Assembly: GCA_017561265.1 (NCBI GenBank)
Contig: JAFZDJ010000083.1
Location: 1 to 5,736 of the forward strand
DNA length: 5,736 nucleotides
DNA from: Bacteroidales bacterium
GTDB lineage: Bacteria; Bacteroidota; Bacteroidia; Bacteroidales; UBA932
Reading direction: 5' to 3'
In this document: piece by piece, positions 1 through 4,846 of the stretch
Numbering within the stretch: the first letter of the stretch is position 1
How the letters are laid out: each line of letters begins with the position of its first letter
The notes under the pieces: generated by a model
What the model saw: only the letters and a program-made list of their open reading frames with translations
Told to the model about the DNA's origin: nothing
Databases searched by the model: none
Translations under genes and position numbers: made by a program

Positions 1-102
1 AGCCGCGGGCCTTCTCCAGTCTTTTATCACTTCCTTCGCAGGCTCAGTCAGTCATAAAAGCCTTCCGTAGGCAAGGTATCGGCTCTGCCGATGAGTTTAA
101 TA

Positions 103-180
103 CTGCCCGCTTCTTCCTCTCCAGACTTGAAAGCCTTTCCGCTTTGCTCCAAGTCTTCCAAATCTTCCGAGGGCGGGCAG
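103..180. other. Nested stem-loop inside the structured region
   Basis: An 8-bp outer stem (CTGCCCGC 103-110 with GCGGGCAG 173-180) encloses an inner arm made of AGACTTG 123-129 with CAAGTCT 150-156, continued by AAAGC 130-134 with GCTTT 141-145. The inner arm has 12 perfect pairs, one 4-base bulge (146-149) and a 6-base loop. All pairings are read directly from the sequence. Their function is unknown. Confidence 0.65.
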
Positions 181-244
181 GGCGAGACTGTGTGATTTAT
201 TCCGTTCCGCATACGCTCCTCTCCATAAATCCCACAGACTCGCC
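181..244. other. Long near-perfect hairpin inside the structured region
   Basis: GGCGAG (181-186) pairs with CTCGCC (239-244), CTGTG (188-192) with CACAG (233-237), and GATTTAT (194-200) with ATAAATC (225-231). That gives 18 paired positions interrupted by only two single mismatches (187/238 and 193/232), with a 24-base loop at 201-224. It starts directly after the neighbouring nested stem ends at 180, so the two arms could stack. This is the strongest single structural signal in the region. Confidence 0.7.
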
Positions 245-297
245 TACTCCCGCATCAAGGTAGCTAGTGTCGTCATTCTTAGTGTAGGTCTGTGCCA

Positions 298-346
298 GAG
301 CCGGAAATACCCTTATCTCCCGCTCGACCCTCAGTGCGTCCGGCTC
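298..346. other. 8-bp stem with a 33-base pyrimidine-rich (plus strand) loop
   Basis: GAGCCGGA (298-305) pairs perfectly with TCCGGCTC (339-346). The loop (306-338) contains ATCTCCCGC, which recurs at 485-493. A short competing hairpin (289-292/296-299, loop TGC) overlaps its left base, so the two may be alternatives. Confidence 0.55.
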
Positions 347-370
347 CTGCCGCGCCCTACGGGCTTACCC

Positions 371-439
371 CCTATGGCATTTGTGGCCAGTTTCCGCCTC
401 TGCTTCGCAGACGCGAAAACCGTCCCCAAACACCATAGG
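371..439. other. Two-level extended hairpin inside the structured region
   Basis: CCTATGG (371-377) pairs with CCATAGG (433-439). After a symmetric CA/CA internal loop, TTTG (380-383) pairs with CAAA (427-430) and GG (385-386) with CC (425-426). An apical arm at 390-420 adds GTTT/AAAC, CGC/GCG and TCTGC/GCAGA around a TTC triloop. The arm mismatch C394/A416 becomes a G.U wobble if the minus strand is transcribed, and the apical loop becomes GAA closed by C-G. Confidence 0.6.
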
Positions 440-567
440 CCCACACACATTCGCCCGCTTGAGCCTCATCACTTCCCTACCTTCATCTCCCGCCCGAAGG
501 GCATTCCTTGGGTTTATATTTTCTTTCAGGACGGACCTTATCAGGTCCTTCTTTGCTACCTATGTGC

Positions 568-1257
568 TTAAGAGTTGCAGAGCCGGATATCTTCTGATTG
601 TCTGGTTTGCATGCTCCGGTAGCCGGTTGTGCGGTCAATGATGAAGTAGCGCATGTGGAGGGTGTAGGAGTTATGATCTTGATTTGGGAGCGGGATAGTG
701 AATGTTGCGATGTTTTCAGTCAGTTCGGCCTGGTGGTTTCTCATTTTGCCGGGGTTGGTTCCTGCACCAAGGTTGACGAGTTGGATTCGACTGGCGATGG
801 TGAAGTTCTGGAGGTTTGCAGCTTTAGTGATCTTGAATTTCACTTGCAGGGACTTTCCTACTATTGTTGTGCTGATGAGCTTGAGTGAGAGTGTAGGAAA
901 ATTTGGCATTGGTTTCGGTTCTGGTACTTTCTCATCACCGATGCAGGCGAAGCCGTGGTAGGCTGATACGAAGAGATTGTAGCCGCTGATGCTACTCTTT
1001 GTGCCGTATGGTGGCCGTTTGGATCTTACTTGAGTTGCCAGGGCGTTCCATTCGAGTTGCTCTTCGTGGGAGATGTTTCGCCAGGCTTGAAGGGCTCGTT
1101 TGTGGATTGAGAGCTGCACCTGCTGGTGGGATGTACCTGGAAATACCGGTTTAGCTTTTGTTCTGAAATAGCATTGTCCGTCACGATGGTAAAACGTGAT
1201 GTTCCCTACTGAAGCCCAGCAGTCGGTGAATCTTGTATTTGGATGATATTTCGGCAT
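568..1257 (-). CDS. DUF6266-like family protein, minus-strand paralogue
   Basis: 229 aa, function unknown. It shares three blocks with the two plus-strand family members in this window. The first is a basic N-terminal segment ending in a W-rich helix (AWRNISHEEQLEWNALA, about 58-74). The second is ISGYNLF (90-96). The third is a C-terminal strand-turn-strand, MRYFIIDRTTGYRS (202-215), matching KYFYVNTKTGEKSG and ECWWLDTETGFTGE in the others. A helical N-terminal part followed by a beta-sandwich-like part resembles DUF6266-type proteins of Bacteroidota; the family name is a similarity judgement made by eye. There is no signal peptide or membrane helix. It is the most diverged of the three copies and the only one on this strand. 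The start at 1257 is the first Met of the frame and lies about 20 bases below a TAAATTTG promoter element. The structured region begins directly after its stop. Confidence 0.72.
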   Translation of the reverse strand: MPKYHPNTRFTDCWASVGNITFYHRDGQCYFRTKAKPVFPGTSHQQVQLSIHKRALQAWRNISHEEQLEWNALATQVRSKRPPYGTKSSISGYNLFVSAYHGFACIGDEKVPEPKPMPNFPTLSLKLISTTIVGKSLQVKFKITKAANLQNFTIASRIQLVNLGAGTNPGKMRNHQAELTENIATFTIPLPNQDHNSYTLHMRYFIIDRTTGYRSMQTRQSEDIRLCNS

Positions 1258-1276
1258 TGAGATTCTTTCTTTTGTG

Positions 1277-1284
1277 CAAATTTA
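1277..1284 (-). promoter_or_regulatory. Putative -7 element of the minus-strand gene
   Basis: Read on the minus strand this is TAAATTTG, matching the Bacteroidetes -7 consensus TAnnTTTG. No TTTG-like -33 element is visible about 20 bases upstream, so the promoter may be weak or activator-dependent. Transcription would start roughly 13 bases before the ATG at 1257. Confidence 0.4.
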
Positions 1285-1300
1285 CTTAAAGTAATACTTT
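1282..1300. promoter_or_regulatory. Overlapping palindromes between divergent promoters (candidate operator)
   Basis: Two 13-base palindromes with single-base centres overlap: TTACTTAAAGTAA (1282-1294) and AAAGTAATACTTT (1288-1300). They touch the minus-strand -7 element and lie about 25 bases upstream of the plus-strand -33 element, a placement suited to a shared repressor or activator. The surroundings are very AT-rich, so chance palindromes are possible. Confidence 0.35.
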
Positions 1301-1324
1301 ATTATATATTATTTATTGTATTGT

Positions 1325-1357
1325 TTTGCAATTATTTACAAAATTTTCGTATATTTG
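1325..1357 (+). promoter_or_regulatory. Bacteroidetes-type promoter of the rightward operon
   Basis: TTTG (1325-1328) and TATATTTG (1350-1357) are 21 bases apart and match the Bacteroidetes -33 (TTTG) and -7 (TAnnTTTG) elements. Transcription would begin near 1364, which excludes the upstream ATG at 1316 as a start for the first operon gene and supports the ATG at 1391. Confidence 0.7.
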
Positions 1358-1390
1358 TATCGGAATCGGTGGTTGCTACGCATATACAGC

Positions 1391-2449
1391 ATGATAGCAA
1401 AACCATCAATAGCATTTAACGACTTCTCAGGCACAGCAAAAGATGTGACTGCTCGAAGCGTCAACGGACGAAACGTTCTCTCTGTCCGTGCTCAGCATAG
1501 CAAAATCGTTACGCCTGCTCAGGCTGTTTCAAGAAATAAACTATCCAAGATCTCCCGGGCTTACAAGCAACTATCCGATTCCCAAATAACTGCCTGGGGG
1601 ACTTTGGCTAGTCATCTCAAAGGAATCTCCACTTTTGGCTCTCCAGCTGAACTTACTCCGCACAACGCATTTGTCAGGATCAATTCCAATCGTGCTATGG
1701 TTGGCATGCCGCTTCTGACTGAGGCTCCGGTGTATAAGTCAGACGTTCCTGAGGTTCTGTATGAGGATTTATGGATTTCTCCTGATATGATCGTGTTTAC
1801 AGGTCTTGAGGTTCCATCAGATACTTACAGACTCGTTGTAAAGATGTCTCCAGCTCAGAGTCCTGGAACTTCTTCGGGTTGGAGTAAGACTGTGATCGTG
1901 GCTCCGGGCATTGTTGATGACTGGGGCGAAGCGAATATCACGAAGCTTTTCACAGAGACTATTGGCGTGGCTCCGCAGGCTGGTATGAAATACTATCTCG
2001 AGTGCTGGTGGCTTGATACTGAGACAGGCTTTACTGGAGAGAGTATGTGGGTGTCTGCTATCTGCAAGGAGGGTTCTACAGCTTACAATGAGGCTTATGT
2101 TCCGCGTGCTCGCTTTACTCAGGACGATGTGACTGAGGAATCGTATGGAGAAGGCCTTGACTTTGAGTTGTCTCCTGGATCTGCAATCTGTTCGGTAGAT
2201 GCGATTCTTTATGGCGAGTATAATGTTGCATGTTCGACATTCTTCTTGGCAAAGGAGCCTAAGAACTTCATCGAGGGAAAGACTATGATTCTGGCACGTG
2301 GTACTGCTGAGAACAATTATTCACCTCAGACTTATTGCGTCGATGTGTTGAAGTGGATCGGTGACTATGAGATTTCGTTCAAGCATCGTGGAGGCCATTA
2401 CGAGAAGCCTTCTGAGGTTCACACTACAGGCGTATTTGTTGACAGATAA
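1391..2449 (+). CDS. DUF6266-like family protein with extra C-terminal domain
   Basis: 352 aa, function unknown; first gene of the operon. Residues 1-225 follow the same plan as the 3949-4632 protein. PSIAFNDFSGTAKDVTA (5-21) matches its PSIAFDEMSGSAKGVTA at 12 of 17 positions. A helix with AYKQLSDSQITAWGTLA (57-73), LTPHNAFVR (88-96) and the turn block ECWWLDTETGFTGE (204-217) follow. Residues about 226-352 are an added domain with no counterpart in the other copies, probably beta-rich, with Cys 267, 281 and 316. The frame is open back to an ATG at 1316, but that lies upstream of the promoter at 1325-1357; the start at 1391 also aligns with the paralogue start (MIAKPSIAF against MKYVPSIAF). 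No signal peptide or membrane segment is seen. A phage structural or surface-binding role is conceivable from context but not shown. Confidence 0.8.
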   Translation: MIAKPSIAFNDFSGTAKDVTARSVNGRNVLSVRAQHSKIVTPAQAVSRNKLSKISRAYKQLSDSQITAWGTLASHLKGISTFGSPAELTPHNAFVRINSNRAMVGMPLLTEAPVYKSDVPEVLYEDLWISPDMIVFTGLEVPSDTYRLVVKMSPAQSPGTSSGWSKTVIVAPGIVDDWGEANITKLFTETIGVAPQAGMKYYLECWWLDTETGFTGESMWVSAICKEGSTAYNEAYVPRARFTQDDVTEESYGEGLDFELSPGSAICSVDAILYGEYNVACSTFFLAKEPKNFIEGKTMILARGTAENNYSPQTYCVDVLKWIGDYEISFKHRGGHYEKPSEVHTTGVFVDR

Positions 2450-2460
2450 CAGTTAAAATT

Positions 2461-3198
2461 ATGATTATAGCGACAGGAAATAACTTTGGCTGTGGAGCCA
2501 TTGAAATAAAGGATTATCAGTCTGAGAAGATGGTGGTCCTGAATGCGAAGATCACTTTTGATCCAAAGAATGAGGTGTATCGTAATGCTTCTGTTCTGGA
2601 GATTTATGTGCCGGATCTTTCTTTCGGCAAGAGCTCGAATTCTTCATGCTTCATGCACAGTGTAAAGCTCATGTGGCCAGATGATTATTACAAGAAGAAT
2701 TACGGAGTTGGTACTGTTCTTACGACATGGATCAAGAATAAGAACACAATCTGCATTGAGAAACTGCCGATTTACGATGAGCTTGAGAGCGTGGATATCA
2801 TTCTTGCTACTCTTTATGTTCAGAAGGGCAAGAGGTCAGTAATCGAGAAGTCTCCAGTAACAAAGCTGAACTTCGTATATGCCAATTACGACATGTACGA
2901 GAGTAATGTGTGTTGTGTTGTTGAAGAGGGCTGGTGTTTCCTTACAGCTCAGTTCTCGGACAATGGCTACAACTACATGAAAGAGGATTTCGTGATTACT
3001 CTTGAGGGATTTCCGACAGACGTTAATATCGATATCTACATCAGCGGTTTCCCTCATCAGGCAGATGTGCCAGGAGCTGGAACTTATCTTGGCCGTCTTG
3101 AGAACGGAGTGATTACCATACCGAAGCCGGAGGCAAGCAATTCCGCTACAGGATACGAGCCGTTCATTTACTTCTTCGCAGTGCGAGATAAACAGTAA
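2461..3198 (+). CDS. Hypothetical beta-rich, cysteine-containing protein
   Basis: 245 aa, not recognised. It starts 11 bases after the preceding stop, after an AT-rich leader, and is clearly co-transcribed. The sequence alternates hydrophobic and polar residues throughout, suggesting two beta-rich halves (about 1-137 and 138-245). The first has PDLSFGKSSNSSCFMHS (51-67), WIKNKNTICIEKL (90-102) and a long strand VDIILATLYVQ (111-121). The second has a Cys-Cys pair at 151-152 and Cys159 within NVCCVVEEGWCFL. Six cysteines in all (11, 63, 98, 151, 152, 159) is a notable number for a Bacteroidota protein without a signal peptide. No membrane helix or catalytic motif is evident. Its place between family proteins and the holin-like gene suggests a structural or accessory role, which is inference only. 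Confidence 0.75.
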   Translation: MIIATGNNFGCGAIEIKDYQSEKMVVLNAKITFDPKNEVYRNASVLEIYVPDLSFGKSSNSSCFMHSVKLMWPDDYYKKNYGVGTVLTTWIKNKNTICIEKLPIYDELESVDIILATLYVQKGKRSVIEKSPVTKLNFVYANYDMYESNVCCVVEEGWCFLTAQFSDNGYNYMKEDFVITLEGFPTDVNIDIYISGFPHQADVPGAGTYLGRLENGVITIPKPEASNSATGYEPFIYFFAVRDKQ

Positions 3199-3205
3199 TA
3201 GCCTT

Positions 3206-3457
3206 ATGCCAAAGATGTCCCACATAGAAATCACACGTCTGCAGGGCGGTCTTGCCGTGGCCAGCTTCGTAAGCGGAGTTGTCATTGCGATGGTGTGCCT
3301 GTTCTGGATTGAGCCGCTTGGAGAGATTACATATTCAGCAATCTCGATCGTCAGTGAGCTCCTGGTTCTCTGCGGTGCTATCCTCGGTGTGAAGGCATCC
3401 TACGACATCAAGTTCCACAAGTTTGAAGCAGAACTGCTCAAGAAAGCAGACAAATAA
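3206..3457 (+). CDS. Two-helix membrane protein, holin-like
   Basis: 83 aa. Two hydrophobic helices are visible, about residues 14-34 (GGLAVASFVSGVVIAMVCLF) and 44-62, joined by a short loop with EPLGEI (36-41). A basic, charged tail follows (HKFEAELLKKADK, 71-83). Size, two helices, the P-x-GEI loop and the E51/GAILGV pattern in helix 2 resemble small holin-type proteins of Bacteroidota phages and prophages. Holins make lesions in the inner membrane that release or activate an endolysin. It lies 7 bases after the previous stop and 14 before the spanin-like gene, the order expected of a lysis cassette. An alternative Met is at residue 4 (3215); helix 1 is unaffected. It could instead be a generic small membrane protein, since no endolysin is nearby. 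Confidence 0.72.
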   Translation: MPKMSHIEITRLQGGLAVASFVSGVVIAMVCLFWIEPLGEITYSAISIVSELLVLCGAILGVKASYDIKFHKFEAELLKKADK

Positions 3458-3471
3458 GATAAACCTAAACT

Positions 3472-3945
3472 ATGAAAAACACTTCCCTCATTCTCCTCTC
3501 TGCATTGTGTGTAGCCTGCGCGACGTCTCGCCAGGCTGCACCGTCAGAGAAGATCCTGGTCGAGACAAGGATCGAGACAGTGTACAAGACTGATACCGTC
3601 TATCTGGAAGTCCCAAAGATTGTCGAGAAGATCGTTACAGCAGACACCGTCTCAGTTCTCGAGAACGAATATGCCAAAAGCGAAGCATCGGTCTCAGAGG
3701 GGCTGCTCGCCCACTCTCTCGAGACAAAGCCCGTAAAGCAGCCGGTTGAAGTTCAGACTCAGGTTGTCTATCGTGACAGCGTGATAGTCAAGGACAACGT
3801 CATCGTACAGACCGTAGAGGTCGAGAAACCTCTTACCGGATGGCAGTCATTCAAAATGGCCATGGGCGGTTGGATGCTCGGCCTTATAATCTTCATGATA
3901 GTATGTGTGATACTATATATCGTTAAACCCCTTAATAAACTTTAA
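3472..3945 (+). CDS. Lipoprotein with C-terminal membrane helix, unimolecular spanin-like
   Basis: 157 aa. The N-terminus (MKNTSLILLSALCVAC) is a lipoprotein signal with the acceptor Cys16; Cys at -3 makes the lipobox slightly unusual. No acidic surface-export signal follows, so periplasmic-face outer-membrane anchoring is likely. The middle (about 25-120) is a charged Val/Thr/Asp/Glu-rich segment with two similar stretches, VYKTDTVYLEVPKIVEK (38-54) and VYRDSVIVKDNVIVQTVEVEK (99-119, split here as VYRDSVIVKD and NVIVQTVEVEK). A juxtamembrane LTGWQSF and a single helix (about 132-151) end the protein, with a short basic tail. An outer-membrane lipid anchor at one end and an inner-membrane helix at the other is the layout of u-spanins such as phage T1 gp11, which fuse inner and outer membranes in the last step of lysis. 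The holin-like neighbour agrees. It might instead be a non-lytic envelope-spanning protein. Confidence 0.75.
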   Translation: MKNTSLILLSALCVACATSRQAAPSEKILVETRIETVYKTDTVYLEVPKIVEKIVTADTVSVLENEYAKSEASVSEGLLAHSLETKPVKQPVEVQTQVVYRDSVIVKDNVIVQTVEVEKPLTGWQSFKMAMGGWMLGLIIFMIVCVILYIVKPLNKL

Positions 3946-3948
3946 GCT

Positions 3949-4632
3949 ATGAAGTACGTTCCTTCAATTGCTTTTGACGAGATGAGTGGCTCGGCAAAAG
4001 GCGTGACTGCGGCTAAGAGTCGTGGTCGTAAGTACATCCGTAATCGCGGATATGGCGGTGGCGTAAGAACATCCGCACAGGCAGCTGTTAAATCAGTCTT
4101 CAAGCAGCTCACTCAGAGCTGGAAGAACCTTACCAATGCGCAGATTCTCGCGTGGAATGCCCTGGCACAGACTCAGGCAGGTAAGTCAGTTCTCGGAACT
4201 GCGGCAAAGATTACAGGAGCCAACCTGTACACCAGGTTGAACTACTGGATCGTCCAGACCGGTGGAGCAGCTCTCGCAACCCCTCCAACCCTCGTAGGTG
4301 TTGATGCTCCGGCAGAAGCAGACCTCGATCTCTCTGCAGATGCATTCAACTTCCAGCTTACCGACATGCCTGAGAACGTGGCTGACCTCAGACTCATCAT
4401 CCAGGCATCTGCTCCTCAGTCAAACGGTATCAGCCGCGCATACAGCAAGGCCGTTCAGATTGGCGCAGCTCGAGAAGTCGTTGACGAGATGATCAACATC
4501 AAGGACGACTACGAGGCCGTTCATGGAGCAGTAACCGAAGCTGCACCGAAGGTATTCTTGAAGTATTTCTACGTGAATACCAAGACCGGAGAGAAGTCAG
4601 GCGAGATGCTCGCTACTGTGAAGCTGGGGTAA
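3949..4632 (+). CDS. DUF6266-like family protein, last gene of operon
   Basis: 227 aa, function unknown. It starts 3 bases after the spanin-like stop, so translation is probably coupled. The N-terminal part is strikingly basic and glycine-rich (SRGRKYIRNRGYGGGVRT, 24-41), which could contact nucleic acid or form an extended arm. A W-rich helical block follows (SWKNLTNAQILAWNALA, 57-73), then ITGANLYTRLN (88-98). After an Ala/Pro-rich linker (about 106-125) comes a beta-rich C-terminal half ending in KYFYVNTKTGEKSG (205-218). These blocks are shared with the genes at 568-1257 and 1391-2449, so the three are paralogues. It is the most compact copy and closest to the usual length of DUF6266-type proteins (about 200-230 aa from memory). 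No signal peptide or membrane helix is seen. A strong terminator follows about 40 bases downstream. Confidence 0.8.
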   Translation: MKYVPSIAFDEMSGSAKGVTAAKSRGRKYIRNRGYGGGVRTSAQAAVKSVFKQLTQSWKNLTNAQILAWNALAQTQAGKSVLGTAAKITGANLYTRLNYWIVQTGGAALATPPTLVGVDAPAEADLDLSADAFNFQLTDMPENVADLRLIIQASAPQSNGISRAYSKAVQIGAAREVVDEMINIKDDYEAVHGAVTEAAPKVFLKYFYVNTKTGEKSGEMLATVKLG

Positions 4633-4670
4633 TCCCGCAGGCGTTCTAACCGCCGAATCTTATTGACAAG

Positions 4671-4703
4671 GCCCGCAACGGTTCATTCCGCTGCGGGCTT
4701 TTT
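4671..4703 (+). terminator. Rho-independent terminator of the rightward operon
   Basis: GCCCGCA (4671-4677) pairs with TGCGGGC (4692-4698). After one A.C mismatch the stem continues with CGG/CCG around a TTCATT loop, and five T residues follow (4699-4703). It lies 38 bases after the last operon stop and separates the operon from the ATPase gene. Confidence 0.88.
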
Positions 4704-4729
4704 CTCATGCATATCACCGGCCCAAAATC

Positions 4730-4809
4730 CGGAAAATGTGAAATTTGGGCTCAAAAACGACCGGATTATGTGAAAATCACCCCTTAAAATAGCACGGATT
4801 ATGTGAAAA
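4730..4809 (+). repeat. Three direct repeats with about 33-base spacing upstream of the ATPase gene
   Basis: CGGATTATGTGAAAA occurs identically at 4762-4776 and 4795-4809, and a variant, CGGAAAATGTGAAA, at 4730-4743. Start-to-start spacing is 32 and 33 bases, about three helical turns, so all copies face the same side of the DNA. The last copy ends 4 bases before the -7 element and covers the -33 position, as an operator would. The regulator is unknown; self-regulation by the ATPase is one possibility. Confidence 0.7.
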
Positions 4810-4813
4810 CTGC

Positions 4814-4821
4814 TATCTTTG
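4814..4821 (+). promoter_or_regulatory. Putative -7 element of the ATPase gene
   Basis: TATCTTTG matches the Bacteroidetes -7 consensus TAnnTTTG and lies 25 bases before the ATG at 4847. No clear TTTG occurs at -33; that position is taken by the third direct repeat (4795-4809), suggesting activator-dependent or repressible transcription. Confidence 0.65.
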
Positions 4822-4846
4822 CAGTAAACAATATAAGATTTGCGAC

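Larger units (their letters stand above)
1..567. ncRNA. Candidate large structured RNA (gene-free, hairpin-dense region, partial at left edge)
   Basis: No credible gene lies here; open frames are short and their translations are low-complexity. Complementary segments are packed along the whole stretch: 21-27/54-60, 60-63/69-72, 78-83/87-92, 103-110/173-180, 123-134/141-156, 181-200/225-244, 298-305/339-346, 354-357/361-364, 371-377/433-439, 390-403/407-420, 492-495/499-502 and 533-538/543-548. Possible long-range pairs are 5-10/453-458 and 258-264/555-561, which would cross as a pseudoknot. Transcription is more likely from the minus strand: the region follows the stop of the minus gene at 568, the linkers are purine-rich on that strand, one C.A mismatch (394/416) becomes G.U there, and 33-42 becomes a GCGA (GNRA) tetraloop. 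It could be a separate RNA or a long 3' UTR. I do not recognise a known class; size and ornateness recall ROOL/GOLLD-type RNAs only by analogy. The left end is outside the window. Confidence 0.5.

Noticed and set aside
533..554. Hairpin GGACCT/AGGTCC (533-548) followed by TTCTTT as a terminator
   Set aside because: The T-tract is interrupted and lies on the plus strand, where no upstream gene needs it; on the minus strand no T-run follows. It is better seen as part of the structured region.
1..567. Group II intron, CRISPR array or tRNA cluster
   Set aside because: No domain V-like hairpin, no reverse transcriptase gene, no regular repeat-spacer pattern and no tRNA-like cloverleaf could be found.
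374..641. Small plus-strand reading frames of 65 and 86 codons
   Set aside because: They overlap each other in different frames, run through several inverted repeats, have low-complexity translations, and lack a promoter match.
598..961. Plus-strand reading frames of 96 and 87 codons
   Set aside because: They are antisense to the minus-strand gene at 568-1257, which has recognisable family blocks.
1316..1390. N-terminal extension of the first operon gene from an ATG at 1316
   Set aside because: The ATG lies upstream of the well-matched promoter (1325-1357), and the added 25 residues have no counterpart in the paralogue, whose start aligns with 1391.
2836..3285. 149-codon minus-strand frame
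   Set aside because: It is antisense to the end of the 2461-3198 gene and the start of the holin-like gene, has no promoter, and shows no domain features.
4298..4492. 64-codon plus-strand frame
   Set aside because: It lies within the 3949-4632 gene in another frame; Ser/Leu/Arg-rich translation typical of an out-of-frame read.
4633..4846. A small gene between operon and ATPase
   Set aside because: Only the terminator, the direct repeats and a promoter are seen; no open frame with a plausible start remains.
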